Below are positions 1 through 10,914 of a stretch of 64,000 nucleotides of DNA, in pieces. The stretch's first letter is position 1. Every line of letters begins with the position of its first letter. The stretch covers positions 371,200 through 435,199 of the forward strand of contig NZ_FNAO01000006.1 of the NCBI RefSeq assembly GCF_900101815.1. The letters run 5' to 3'. Source of the stretch: Pricia antarctica. Its GTDB lineage: Bacteria > Bacteroidota > Bacteroidia > Flavobacteriales > Flavobacteriaceae. The translations under genes were made by a program, and so were the position numbers. The notes beneath the pieces are model-generated. The model worked only from the letters and a program-made list of their open reading frames with translations, ran no database searches and had not been told where the DNA came from.

Positions 1-315
1 CGTGTTTTTTGTGGCCTCATAACGACCGGCCCCAGTTTTGGTCAGTGCTATAAAATTTTCATCTGAAGGTCCCGTGGGTATATAATCGCGGTTCAAAATG
101 CTGATTTCATCCAAATCTGCAGCTTCGGTATCTCCAAAAAAAGAACTGGTAAGATTCACCTTGACGACGACATTGGTAATAGGCTCGCTCTCATCGATAC
201 GGATTAGGGCGTCTACTGAAAGTCGTGGCGGTTCGGAAGGTGTGTCGATTTCTACGACATCTTCACATCCGATAAAAAGGAATATCCCTACAAAGAATAG
301 AATATATCGCTTCAT
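1..315 (-). CDS. DUF4249-type lipoprotein, N-terminal part only
   Basis: About 104 N-terminal residues are inside the window; the rest lies beyond base 1. The protein starts MKRYILFFVG and has a short hydrophobic signal ending in LFIGC, a lipobox, so it should be a lipidated surface or periplasmic protein. The next residues (EDVVEIDTPSEPPRLSVDA) match the opening of DUF4249 proteins as I know them. The start lies 4 bases past the stop of the TonB-dependent receptor, so the two are surely co-transcribed. This receptor/DUF4249 pairing is common in Bacteroidota and probably serves uptake of an unknown ligand. The family call rests on the N-terminus and the neighbour. Confidence 0.75.
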   Translation of the reverse strand, partial: MKRYILFFVGIFLFIGCEDVVEIDTPSEPPRLSVDALIRIDESEPITNVVVKVNLTSSFFGDTEAADLDEISILNRDYIPTGPSDENFIALTKTGAGRYEATKNT

Positions 316-319
316 GGCC

Positions 320-2740
320 TTAGAATTTGAAATTATAGGTTGCTGCAGGAACAATACCGAAAATCGAAGTACGTACGGCTTCATTAACTCCCGTGTCTTG
401 GTTGCGACTAAAACTGATCGAAGCCGCATTTCGACGGTTGTACAGATTGTAGATACTGAACACCCATTCGCCCTGCCATCTTCTACCGGCGTTCTTTTTT
501 GGGGTAAGGGTCGCCGCAACATCGATACGGTGATAGTCGGGCAGACGCTGTTCGTTGCGCACCCCGTAATAAGGTACGGTAAGATTTTGAAATTCGAATT
601 GACCAATGGGGTAATTGGTAGGCTGTCCGGTCTGATACACAAAGTTGGCATTGAAGGTCCATTTTTTGTTCAGGTCATAACTGCCATACAGCGAAAAGTC
701 ATGGGTTTTATCGTAGGGTGTATTGTACCATTCACCGAAATTTATGCCGGGTTCATTTTCTGAGAGTCCATTTTCGGTGGTTGCGATTCTACCGGGTGTT
801 CGCTGTTCGGATTTGGAAAGGGTATAGGCCAACCATCCCTGAAACCGCCCCTCGTTCTTTCGTAACAATAGTTCAAGGCCATAAGCCCTTGCCTTTCCGT
901 TTAATATTACGGTCTCAATCGCGTCGTTGGCAATCAGGTTGGCCCCGTCGATATAATCGATCCGGTTTTTTACATCCTTATAGAAGACCTCAGTTTCCAA
1001 GGAATAATCACCATTTTTGAGATCCTTAAAATAGCCCAGGGCATATTGATCTAAAAGCTGGGGTTTGATAAACGGGCCGCTGGGTGTCCAAACATCCAAT
1101 GGGGTAGGGGAGCTGGTGTTCGACAATAGATGCAGGTATTGCGCCAAGCGGGTATAGCTTGCCTTTACCGAACTATAATCGTTGATGGTATACGCGAGCG
1201 CGGCCCTCGGTTCTAAAGTATTGAAAGTGGCCAACCTACCATCCCGACCTGGATTAATAGTTCCTATGGGGTCGGCCTCGGAATATATGGATAAGGAAGA
1301 ATCATAGGCTACTGGATTATCATTTTCGTATACGTTCAGTTCTTCTTGCCCCAGACGGATAAAGTTGCTCAAACGAAGGCCGTAATTCAGGCTCAGTTTC
1401 GGAGTAATTTCATGTTCTACATCGACGTAAGCCGCAAATTCATTGGCATATTTTTGGATGAGTTGCTCTTCCAAAATTCCCGAATCCGCTCGGCTGGGCT
1501 CAATTTTACCGGGATTAAACCGATAGTAGATATCATTGACGCCATAGTTTATCTGTAACTTATCGTTGACATAGTGCTTAAGATCGTATTTCAGATTGAA
1601 GTTCTGAATGCCGGAATTCCAATCGAAGCCTACGAAATCAAGTTTGAGACCGTAGTAGTAATCCGAATAAATGAGGGATAGGTTGGAGAATAACTTGTCG
1701 GAAAAGAGATGGTTCCAGCGAAAATTGCCAACGGCATTGCCATAGGTGTTGACGAAGCTATCGCTGATGCTAAAAACGTCCCTACCGAAATAACCGGAAA
1801 GAAAAACACTGTTCCGCTCGTTGATGTTGTAGTTGATTTTCGTATTCAGGTCATAGAAATACGCTTTATTATCTATATTGAAGAGCGGAAGGAACAAATG
1901 CGCGTATGATGATCGGCCACCGACCAAGAACGCTGCCTTGTCCTTTACGATGGGGCCTTCTGCCAACAGCCTGCTCGCGACCAGTCCGATACCTCCGTTG
2001 ACCTCGAATTTTTTACTGTTGCCTTCTTTTTGAAAAATATCCAGCACCGACGAGACCCGACCGCCATAACGTGCGGGAATTCCCCCTTTATACAACTTGA
2101 TATCTTTGATAGCATCGGGATTGAAGACAGAAAAAAAACCGAACAGATGCGAGGAATTGAAAATGATGGCTTCATCCAATAAAATGAGATTCTGGTCTAC
2201 CGCACCACCCCGAACATTGAATCCGGATGCGCCTTCTCCGGCATTCGTCACGCCGGGCAATAGCAAGATGGATTTAATAACGTCGGCTTCTCCCAAAATC
2301 ACGGGAATCTTTTTAATAGTTCCTGCGGATAATGTATTGACGCTCATTTGAGGTTTCCGAATATCCATTTTTTCCACATCCTGGGTAACCACGACCTCAT
2401 CCAGTGCTTCGGCAGCCTCCTCCATTTTGATGTTGAGCTTTAAATTTTGGGAGAGACCGATGGTCTGCACTACTTCTTTGAAACCTAGATAACTTATTTG
2501 CAGCTGATACTCCCCTTCGGGAAGTGTAATGGAATAAAAACCATATTCATTGGTGGTTACCCCGGTTCTTAGTTCTGGGACGGCAACAGTTACGCCAATT
2601 AGGGTTTCATTGCTGGCCGCTTCGGAAACGGTGCCGCTGATGGTAAATTTTTGTTGTGGAAAGGCCAGTAGGAAGCTGTTGATAAAAATAAAAAGAAAGA
2701 TTTGGGTCATTCTATCCATCAACGACAATTTTTTTAGCAT
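320..2740 (-). CDS. TonB-dependent receptor with carboxypeptidase-regulatory-like N-terminal domain
   Basis: Outer-membrane receptor, 806 residues from the start MLKKLSLMDR. A further in-frame ATG 33 bases upstream would overlap the end of icd, so I prefer the inner start. After a signal peptide (ending near FPQQ) comes a CarboxypepD_reg-like beta domain (FTISGTVSEAASNETLIGV), then the plug (NVRGGAVDQNLILLDEAI, YGGRVSSVLDIF) and a C-terminal beta-barrel. It has no SusD partner; the gene after it is a DUF4249 lipoprotein, a pairing distinct from polysaccharide SusC/SusD systems. The substrate cannot be read from the sequence. The class is certain from plug and barrel motifs. Confidence 0.93.
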   Translation of the reverse strand: MLKKLSLMDRMTQIFLFIFINSFLLAFPQQKFTISGTVSEAASNETLIGVTVAVPELRTGVTTNEYGFYSITLPEGEYQLQISYLGFKEVVQTIGLSQNLKLNIKMEEAAEALDEVVVTQDVEKMDIRKPQMSVNTLSAGTIKKIPVILGEADVIKSILLLPGVTNAGEGASGFNVRGGAVDQNLILLDEAIIFNSSHLFGFFSVFNPDAIKDIKLYKGGIPARYGGRVSSVLDIFQKEGNSKKFEVNGGIGLVASRLLAEGPIVKDKAAFLVGGRSSYAHLFLPLFNIDNKAYFYDLNTKINYNINERNSVFLSGYFGRDVFSISDSFVNTYGNAVGNFRWNHLFSDKLFSNLSLIYSDYYYGLKLDFVGFDWNSGIQNFNLKYDLKHYVNDKLQINYGVNDIYYRFNPGKIEPSRADSGILEEQLIQKYANEFAAYVDVEHEITPKLSLNYGLRLSNFIRLGQEELNVYENDNPVAYDSSLSIYSEADPIGTINPGRDGRLATFNTLEPRAALAYTINDYSSVKASYTRLAQYLHLLSNTSSPTPLDVWTPSGPFIKPQLLDQYALGYFKDLKNGDYSLETEVFYKDVKNRIDYIDGANLIANDAIETVILNGKARAYGLELLLRKNEGRFQGWLAYTLSKSEQRTPGRIATTENGLSENEPGINFGEWYNTPYDKTHDFSLYGSYDLNKKWTFNANFVYQTGQPTNYPIGQFEFQNLTVPYYGVRNEQRLPDYHRIDVAATLTPKKNAGRRWQGEWVFSIYNLYNRRNAASISFSRNQDTGVNEAVRTSIFGIVPAATYNFKF

Positions 2741-2750
2741 CGGGCATCCT

Positions 2751-5042
<2,292 letters not shown>

Positions 5043-5173
5043 TCAATACGTCCTAAAAGAAAAAACTCAAAGGCAGTTCTTGCTTTAAGCGGAGCAAATA
5101 TACAATTTTATGTGATGTTGGGAAGGGAAAGATAAAAGTCGCATGGCGGTGTAATTTTAATCGCAGTAAAACA

Positions 5174-5213
5174 AAAAGCCATATCATTGTATAAATACAT
5201 TGATATGGCTTTT
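5174..5213 (-). terminator. Intrinsic terminator (minus strand)
   Basis: Perfect 13-bp stem, 5174-5186 with 5201-5213, loop of 14 bases, and a T-rich tail on the minus strand. It lies between rplS and icd but about 540 bases past the end of rplS. Confidence 0.7.
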
Positions 5214-5640
5214 AAGAAGTAGTTAGCGAACTCTCTTCACTGTATAAAAACAGATCGGCAATCCTTGATCGCATTCGCATCACTCATCCTGACGTTTGAA
5301 ACAGTTTCAGTCCTTGATTTTTACGCCAAACGACCAATTATTGTTTCTTTTCCATTGTTTTAATATGCTTGTTTCTGTGTGTAAAACCAGTGTTTTACAG
5401 GTTCGAACAAGTGATACATCCACCTGGTCTTTGTCCAAAAAGCGACAGCCTCTTGGCACCAAGCTCGTTTTTTAATTGGTAGTCATGATATCATTAAGAA
5501 TCAGTATACCCAACTAAAAACTAAACAATAAATATAAAGAACGTGAACTTTATAATGATTTCAAAATCCGCTTTAGACAAGCATCCTTCCTAATCATACT
5601 TTAAAAATAGTGTAAAATAGTTCAGTTACCAAATTATTTA
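5174..5640 (-). ncRNA. Possible minus-strand small RNA ending in a strong intrinsic terminator
   Basis: The 3' end is well supported: a perfect 13-base inverted repeat (5174-5186 with 5201-5213) followed on the minus strand by TTTTTGTTTT. The rplS terminator already lies upstream at 5699-5730, so a second transcript seems to end here. A TACATTTG -7-like match (5642-5649, minus strand) could start it, but no TTG is found at the right distance. The 5' end is a guess. I recognise no 6S RNA, tmRNA or RNase P signature. It could equally be a read-through terminator or the relic of a lost gene. Confidence 0.25.
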
Positions 5641-5673
5641 CCAAATGTAAAATCAACACTTTATGAACAGAAG

Positions 5674-5693
5674 TTATGAACAATTGTTCATAA
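5674..5693. repeat. 20-base perfect palindrome
   Basis: TTATGAACAATTGTTCATAA reads the same on both strands. A second copy of the left arm, TTTATGAACA at 5660-5669, can also pair with TGTTCATAAA (5685-5694), giving two exclusive hairpins. It sits 60 bases past the stop of rplS, just beyond its terminator. It may bind a dimeric regulator or be a structural element; nothing in the window says which. Confidence 0.6.
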
Positions 5694-5698
5694 ACAAA

Positions 5699-5730
5699 CG
5701 ACCCGTCAAGATAGATATCCTGACGGGTCG
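5699..5730 (-). terminator. Intrinsic terminator of rplS
   Basis: Perfect 10-bp stem CGACCCGTCA / TGACGGGTCG (5699-5708, 5721-5730) with a 12-base loop, 22 bases past the rplS stop. On the minus strand it is followed by a T-rich stretch. Confidence 0.75.
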
Positions 5731-5752
5731 TGTATATGCGCTTAAAATAAGG

Positions 5753-6103
5753 CTACGAGCGTATTTCTTTAATCCGTGCTTTCTTACCGGTAAGCTCTCG
5801 GAAATAGAAAATACGTGCTCTTCGTACTTTTCCTTTTTTATTTACTTCAACCTTTTGCAAAGCGGGCATATTTACGGGAAATATTCTTTCTACCCCGACG
5901 GTGCCTGACATTTTGCGAATGGTAAAGGTCTCCGTAGAGCCGCTTCCCCTTCTCTGAATGACTATCCCCTTAAAAAACTGGGTTCGTGTTTTTTCACCTT
6001 CTTTAATTTCGTAGTACACCGTAATGGTGTCACCTGCTGAAAATTTCGGAAACTCTTTTTTTGGAACAAACTCGTCTTCTACGAATTGTATCAATGAATC
6101 CAT
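5753..6103 (-). CDS. rplS: 50S ribosomal protein L19
   Basis: Large-subunit ribosomal protein at the interface with the 30S subunit; 116 residues, normal length for L19. Typical segments are FSAGDTITVYYEI, FKGIVIQRRGSGSTETFTIR and VGVERIFPVNMP, followed by the basic tail of RRARIFYFRELTGKKARIKE. It has its own promoter (TTG, 19 bases, TATTTTTG at 6172-6201) and terminator, and lies downstream of trmD as in many bacteria. Confidence 0.98.
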   Translation of the reverse strand: MDSLIQFVEDEFVPKKEFPKFSAGDTITVYYEIKEGEKTRTQFFKGIVIQRRGSGSTETFTIRKMSGTVGVERIFPVNMPALQKVEVNKKGKVRRARIFYFRELTGKKARIKEIRS

Positions 6104-6171
6104 GAACTTGATTTATGGTTATATTAAAATCAACGTTCACGATTTTCGTCAGAGGTTGAATTAACAGGATG

Positions 6172-6201
6172 CAAAAATAAGAGATATATTAGAACCTGCA
6201 A
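6172..6201 (-). promoter_or_regulatory. Bacteroidota-type promoter for rplS
   Basis: On the minus strand a TTG (-33 element, 6199-6201) is followed after exactly 19 bases by TATTTTTG (6172-6179), which fits the TAnnTTTG -7 consensus. Predicted transcription starts about 60 bases before the rplS start codon. Confidence 0.65.
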
Positions 6202-6220
6202 TGTATTTCTTTTGAATTTT

Positions 6221-6895
6221 TCATTCCATTAAATCCGGTCGCAATCGTTCCGTTCGCTTCTGGGCTTCATCTTCACGCCACTCCTCGATTTTTTTGAAGT
6301 TGCCGCTCAGTAGTATTGCGGGCACTTTCATGCCTTTGTATTCTGAGGGACGCGTATATACGGGCGGGGCGAGAAGATTATCCTGAAACGTGTCGGTCAA
6401 GGCGGAGGTCTCATTGTTAAGTACACCGGGAATAAGGCGAATAACGGCGTCGCACACTATGGCAGCCCCAAGTTCACCCCCTGAAAGCACGTAATCGCCT
6501 ACAGAAATCTCTTTGGTAATATAAGCCTCCCTGACCCGGTGGTCAACACCTTTGTAGTGGCCACAAAGAATAATGACATTTTTTAATAGCGAAAGGCCGT
6601 TGGCCATCTTTTGGTTCAGGGTCTCGCCATCAGGCGTCATATAAATGATTTCATCGTAATCCCGCTCCGCTTTCAGAGCGGCGATACACTTGTCGATAGG
6701 TTCGATCATCAAGACCATTCCCGCACCGCCGCCGAATTGATAGTCGTCTACTTGGTTGTAGCTTTTGTCAGTATAGTCCCTAAGGTTGTGCATATGTACT
6801 TCTACCAATCCTTTTTCGATGGCCCTTTTTAGTATGGAGGCCCCGAATGGACTTTCTAAAAGTTCCGGTAGAACGGTGATGATATCAATGCGCAT
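6221..6895 (-). CDS. trmD: tRNA (guanine-N1)-methyltransferase
   Basis: Methylates G37 of tRNAs at N1 using S-adenosylmethionine, preventing frameshifts. It is 224 residues long with the SPOUT knot motifs in order: [20 protein letters not shown] at the start, [25 protein letters not shown], and [14 protein letters not shown]. It is followed by rplS on the same strand, the usual trmD-rplS order. A terminator (6915-6940) separates it from the preceding membrane-protein gene, so transcription probably starts in the short gap or reads through. Confidence 0.98.
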   Translation of the reverse strand: MRIDIITVLPELLESPFGASILKRAIEKGLVEVHMHNLRDYTDKSYNQVDDYQFGGGAGMVLMIEPIDKCIAALKAERDYDEIIYMTPDGETLNQKMANGLSLLKNVIILCGHYKGVDHRVREAYITKEISVGDYVLSGGELGAAIVCDAVIRLIPGVLNNETSALTDTFQDNLLAPPVYTRPSEYKGMKVPAILLSGNFKKIEEWREDEAQKRTERLRPDLME

Positions 6896-6914
6896 AAGGG
6901 CCTTTGGTAAACTT

Positions 6915-6940
6915 AAAAAAGCTCCGAAGGGAGCTTTTTT
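6915..6940 (-). terminator. Intrinsic terminator between the coiled-coil membrane gene and trmD
   Basis: Perfect 11-bp stem (6915-6925 with 6930-6940) around GAAG, with A and T tracts forming the lower stem, so it can work on both strands. It follows the stop of the 208-residue gene by 6 bases. Confidence 0.7.
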
Positions 6941-6945
6941 GATTT

Positions 6946-7572
6946 TTATTTCTGTTTTTTGTATTTATTGATTTCGTCCTGCAGTTGTCTACTTATCTTC
7001 TGCTCTCTTTCCAGCGCCCTTCTTCGATGGTCTTCGTATTCCGTTTCCAGTTCCGAAAGATTGGTTTTGGCTTCTTGGGTCAGAATATTGCTGTTCCTAA
7101 ATCTATAGATAAAGAAAAGTAAAAGGATGAGCAGTCCGGCGATGACCGTCCATAAAATAGCGTTGTAAGTGCCTTTTGACACAGCAATGCCCAAGAACGA
7201 CATATTGTCTTTCTCTTCGGTAACGACCGCGAGGCTATTCGTGGTATCCTCCAGTTTTTTTTCTAAAGAAGTAATCGTCGATTCGTGGCCCGCAATGGTT
7301 GCTTTCAGTTCAGCAGCGCGGGTATTGAATCCACTAAGGGTGTCTAAAACATTTTGGCGAAGCTGGTCCAAAGAAATTGTGCGTACCACCTCGTATCTTT
7401 TTCCATCCGCTCTATAGTTCCCCGATTGTTTATAAACAAATTCAAATTGACTATCGATCGGACCTCTTTCCAACGACACCTCTTCCTCTTGATCCTCGTC
7501 TTGGGCGTGCGAAAATTGTAGACCAAAAGTCAACAAGGCCGCTGCCATCAGTAGTATTCTAAAACCTTTCAT
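6946..7572 (-). CDS. Exported coiled-coil protein with one membrane segment, unknown function
   Basis: 208 residues: a signal peptide ([20 protein letters not shown], then SHAQ), an acidic stretch, a periplasmic heptad-rich region (about 90-125), a single membrane helix ([20 protein letters not shown], near 140-160) and a second coiled coil to the C-terminus ([20 protein letters not shown]). Proteins of this shape next to trmD in Flavobacteriaceae are, to my knowledge, sometimes labelled tRNA methyltransferase; nothing here resembles a methyltransferase. It looks like a bitopic inner-membrane protein that may oligomerise. The function is not recognised. Confidence 0.85.
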   Translation of the reverse strand: MKGFRILLMAAALLTFGLQFSHAQDEDQEEEVSLERGPIDSQFEFVYKQSGNYRADGKRYEVVRTISLDQLRQNVLDTLSGFNTRAAELKATIAGHESTITSLEKKLEDTTNSLAVVTEEKDNMSFLGIAVSKGTYNAILWTVIAGLLILLLFFIYRFRNSNILTQEAKTNLSELETEYEDHRRRALEREQKISRQLQDEINKYKKQK

Positions 7573-7680
7573 GTAAAGTTGGGTCTTTGCGTTATTGATT
7601 TAGGGGACGAAAGTAATTCAATATTCTCAATTTAGAAAAAAAATTGCCCATAAGGTTATCCTTTAGCAGGTGGGCACCAA

Positions 7681-7711
7681 AAAAAAACGTCCTAATTAAG
7701 GACGTTTTTTT
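7681..7711 (-). terminator. Intrinsic terminator of the HtrA gene
   Basis: Perfect stem AAAAAAACGTCCT / AGGACGTTTTTTT around AATTA, 20 bases past the protease stop. It is symmetric and could act on both strands. Confidence 0.75.
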
Positions 7712-7731
7712 ATTTTAAGGAGGTTCATTAT

Positions 7732-9135
7732 TTATTGAAAAATCAATCTTTCGCGTTCCCCATCTTCGTTCAACATGGTGATAACGGTCTTTCCATAGTT
7801 CGAAATCCGGCCAAAAAGGGCACGTGCCTCCTGTATATCGTTGATTTCCTCATCACCGAGAGCCAACAATATTTTTCCGTCAAGTCCGTATCCGCGATAT
7901 CTTTCGGGCACCCCGACAATACGTACTCCGGATTTTATCTTAAACTTTTTACGTTCCTTATCCGTTAGATTTTTAACCTCGAGGCCCATCTCAGGAACCA
8001 CCAAGGTCTGTATCTCGCTAAGCATTACGGGAAGGGTCAATTTTTCGCCATCCCTATCAACGGTAACCTTCACCTCGTCTCCCGGTTTTTTGGTAGAAAG
8101 ATATCCGGTCAGGTCGGGAAACTGATGTACCGCAATATTATCTACTTGTTTAATGATGTCCCCACTGCGAAGGTCGGCATCGGCCGCACCGGTGTTTTCT
8201 TCGACCGCATCTATATAAACCCCATCGATATCCTTAATCCCCTTTTTCGCGGCGTAGGGCGTATTCATTGGAATGGTATTCACTCCTAAAATGCCCTTCT
8301 GCACATTACCATATTCCAAAATATCGTCTACCACTTTTTTGGCAATGTTGCTAGGTACGGCGAAAGAATACCCTACGTAAGAACCGGTCTGCGACGTGAT
8401 GGCAGTGTTGATGCCAACGAGATCTCCATTGGTATTTACCAGTGCACCACCACTATTACCAGGGTTAACGGCAGCGTCCGTTTGTATGAACGATTGGTTG
8501 CGGCCCATATGCAAATCCCTTGCCTTGGCACTTATGATACCCGCGGTAACCGTGGAGGTCAGGTTAAACGGATTGCCGACCGCCAAGACCCATTCGCCAA
8601 TCTTGATATTGTCGGAATCCCCAAACGCGAGGTAGGGTAAATCTCTGTCCGTATCGATTTTAATCAATGCAATATCGGAATTTGGATCGGTACCGATCAG
8701 CTCGGCATCGTAGGTCTTATTATTATTGAGGGTGACTTGTAATTGGGTGGCATTCTCGATGACGTGATTGTTCGTTACGATATAACCGTCTTGGGAGATG
8801 ATTACCCCCGAACCTGTGCCTACCTGCGCCCTTTCCTGACCGCTGCCCTGCCCATAGAAAAATTCCATGATATTCGAAGGCTGGGACCTGCCGATAGAGA
8901 CGTTTTTAACGTGCACTACCGCATTTACGGTGCGTTCTGCAGCCGTTGTAAAATCAACGTCATTGAGTCCCGAACCATTGGGCGACGTAGGGGTCAAACT
9001 GGTATGGAACGTCGATGTACCTGGGTCGTCGGAAACTACGGCGTATTTGGTGTTTTCAAAGAAATATTTGTAGGCCCCCAAAGTAATCGCTCCCGCAAAA
9101 ACGGCGACCAATAATGTACTTGCAATCCTTTTCAT
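7732..9135 (-). CDS. HtrA/Deg-family periplasmic serine protease
   Basis: Envelope quality-control protease of 467 residues. An N-terminal hydrophobic segment (LLVAVFAGAITLGAY) acts as signal or anchor. The trypsin-like domain carries the triad His124 (TNNHVIEN), Asp154 (NSDIALIKI) and Ser228 (NPGNSGGAL). A PDZ domain follows at about 270-365 (GVYIDAVEENTGAADADLRS) and a second, divergent one to the C-terminus. Family members degrade or refold misfolded envelope proteins. It stands alone and is divergent to dapF. Confidence 0.95.
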   Translation of the reverse strand: MKRIASTLLVAVFAGAITLGAYKYFFENTKYAVVSDDPGTSTFHTSLTPTSPNGSGLNDVDFTTAAERTVNAVVHVKNVSIGRSQPSNIMEFFYGQGSGQERAQVGTGSGVIISQDGYIVTNNHVIENATQLQVTLNNNKTYDAELIGTDPNSDIALIKIDTDRDLPYLAFGDSDNIKIGEWVLAVGNPFNLTSTVTAGIISAKARDLHMGRNQSFIQTDAAVNPGNSGGALVNTNGDLVGINTAITSQTGSYVGYSFAVPSNIAKKVVDDILEYGNVQKGILGVNTIPMNTPYAAKKGIKDIDGVYIDAVEENTGAADADLRSGDIIKQVDNIAVHQFPDLTGYLSTKKPGDEVKVTVDRDGEKLTLPVMLSEIQTLVVPEMGLEVKNLTDKERKKFKIKSGVRIVGVPERYRGYGLDGKILLALGDEEINDIQEARALFGRISNYGKTVITMLNEDGERERLIFQ

Positions 9136-9447
9136 GTTTTTGTTATTTTATAATGTTAAAATTAAGGTTTTAAGAGACAATCCTATTCTCTTTTGGCACG
9201 CTTTAACGGCTTTTTAACTGCCAAGAAATTCTTAAACATTTTTTACCAAAAAAGCCCTAATCCCTCTCATATGGTGATTTCGCTCTTTAAATTTGTTGGG
9301 ATAATTTTATTTGCAACTTGGATTTAGCTAATTTATAGTGAGAAAATAAAAAGCGAAATCCCTTCAGCAATACGCTCTTTTCCAGATTGACCGATGCGCT
9401 ATACACAGTAAAAAGTATAATGCCTTATATTTGTCGTTTCTTAAACT
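9136..9447. other. Divergent intergenic region between the HtrA gene and dapF
   Basis: 312 AT-rich bases without a gene; promoters for both flanking genes must lie here. TATATTTG at 9426-9433 fits the -7 element for dapF, though no TTG stands at the usual distance, and it would put transcription start only about 10 bases before the ATG. A 9-base inverted repeat (GATTTCGCT 9276-9284, AGCGAAATC 9352-9360) spans the middle. Confidence 0.5.
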
Positions 9448-10224
9448 ATGACTGTTCCTTTCTATAAATATCAAGGTACCGGCAACGATTTTATAATGAT
9501 CGATAATCGGCAATCCGTTTTTTACAAAAACAATGCCAAGTTGGTGTCAACGCTATGTGACCGCAGATTCGGCATCGGCGCGGACGGACTCATCCTTTTG
9601 GAAAATGACGCGCTTTCCCATTTTAAAATGGTGTATTTTAACGCAGACGGTAACGAGGGCAGTATGTGCGGTAATGGGGGAAGATGTACGGTAGCCTTTG
9701 CGAAGTATTTGGATATTATTGCGGATACCGCGACTTTTACCGCCGTAGATGGAATACATGAAGCCACTATTGACCACGATCGGGTAAGCCTTCAAATGCA
9801 AGAGGTCTCTGAAATCAGGGTAAAACCAGATTGTCTCTTTTTGGATACCGGATCTCCCCACCATGTGCAACTGGTAAAGGGTCTTGCCGATTTTGAAGTG
9901 TTTGCGGAAGGTAGAAAATTACGGTACGGACTGTATGGAAAATCCGGTAGTAATATCAATTTTGTTGAGCAGCTCGACGATACGACCTTTGCGGTGCGAA
10001 CCTATGAGCGCGGGGTAGAAAATGAAACCCTGTCTTGCGGTACGGGTGTTACCGCAGTGGCCTTGGCGATGCACAAAACGGGAAAAACCAAAGTAAATGT
10101 GGTAACGGTCAAGACCCAGGGTGGAGACTTGATGGTTGAGTTTGAACAAAATGGGGGCACCTACAGAAACATCCATTTAATCGGGCCTGCAAAACAGGTA
10201 TTCAAAGGCGAGGTCACATGTTGA
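9448..10224 (+). CDS. dapF: Diaminopimelate epimerase
   Basis: Converts LL- to meso-diaminopimelate for lysine and peptidoglycan synthesis. 258 residues. The two catalytic cysteines are visible: Cys74 in the family motif MCGNGGRC and Cys197 in ETLSCGTGV. The N-terminal KYQGTGNDFIMIDN is also characteristic. The reading frame overlaps the next gene by 7 bases, so it forms an operon with the GNAT enzyme. Confidence 0.98.
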   Translation: MTVPFYKYQGTGNDFIMIDNRQSVFYKNNAKLVSTLCDRRFGIGADGLILLENDALSHFKMVYFNADGNEGSMCGNGGRCTVAFAKYLDIIADTATFTAVDGIHEATIDHDRVSLQMQEVSEIRVKPDCLFLDTGSPHHVQLVKGLADFEVFAEGRKLRYGLYGKSGSNINFVEQLDDTTFAVRTYERGVENETLSCGTGVTAVALAMHKTGKTKVNVVTVKTQGGDLMVEFEQNGGTYRNIHLIGPAKQVFKGEVTC

Positions 10225-10742
10225 GTTTAAAAGGAGAGCACATACGTCTACGGGCCCTAGAGACTGATGATCTTGACTTTTTATACGAACTGGAAAACAA
10301 TGTGACCGTCTGGGAAATAAGCGGTACGACGACCCCTTATTCCCGGCACGTGTTGAAGCAGTATCTTGACAATGCCCATCGCGACATATACGACGTAAAA
10401 CAATTGCGATTGTGTATCTGTGATAAAAATGACAAGGGTATCGGCCTTATCGACTTGTTCGATTTTGACCCTAAGAACCACAGGGCCGGTATAGGCATCA
10501 TCGTTTTAGAGGATAAAAATAGGAATAAGGGAGTAGGTACAGAAGCCATCCGTCTTATGATGGATTATGCATTTTCTACTTTGGCCTTGAGGCAATTATT
10601 TGCCAATGTGTTGGTAGGGAATGATGCGAGCATCCATCTTTTTAAAAAGTTGGGCTTTCAGGAGGTAGGTATAAAGAAAGACTGGATTTTTTCCAATGGT
10701 AGGTATAAAGATGAAATTTTGTTTCAAAAATTGAAGACTTGA
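10218..10742 (+). CDS. GNAT-family N-acetyltransferase (RimJ/RimL-like)
   Basis: 174 residues with the acetyl-CoA fold: LRALETDDLDFLYELENN at the start, the pyrophosphate-binding stretch RNKGVGTEAIRLMMDYAF (about 110-128), and HLFKKLGFQEVGIKKDW near the end, as in ribosomal-protein acetyltransferases. Its start codon lies inside the end of dapF, so translation is probably coupled. The substrate cannot be inferred. Confidence 0.88.
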   Translation: MLSLKGEHIRLRALETDDLDFLYELENNVTVWEISGTTTPYSRHVLKQYLDNAHRDIYDVKQLRLCICDKNDKGIGLIDLFDFDPKNHRAGIGIIVLEDKNRNKGVGTEAIRLMMDYAFSTLALRQLFANVLVGNDASIHLFKKLGFQEVGIKKDWIFSNGRYKDEILFQKLKT

Positions 10743-10914
10743 AGTACTAGTGTTAAGTAAGCCGAAAGGCGTATTGAATTTTACAACGATTTTGGCTTAA
10801 CCTAGCAGTAGGTAGTTATTAAAAAAACAAAGTACGAGGTACATAATATGAGGTACAGCGTATGAAGGTCACTTTTTCGAATCACAAACTAGTAACCACG
10901 AACCCAACAACTTC

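Noticed and set aside
98..763. Plus-strand frame of 221 codons across the DUF4249 and TonB receptor genes
   Set aside because: It is antisense to two clear genes, has no family resemblance and no start context; a chance open frame.
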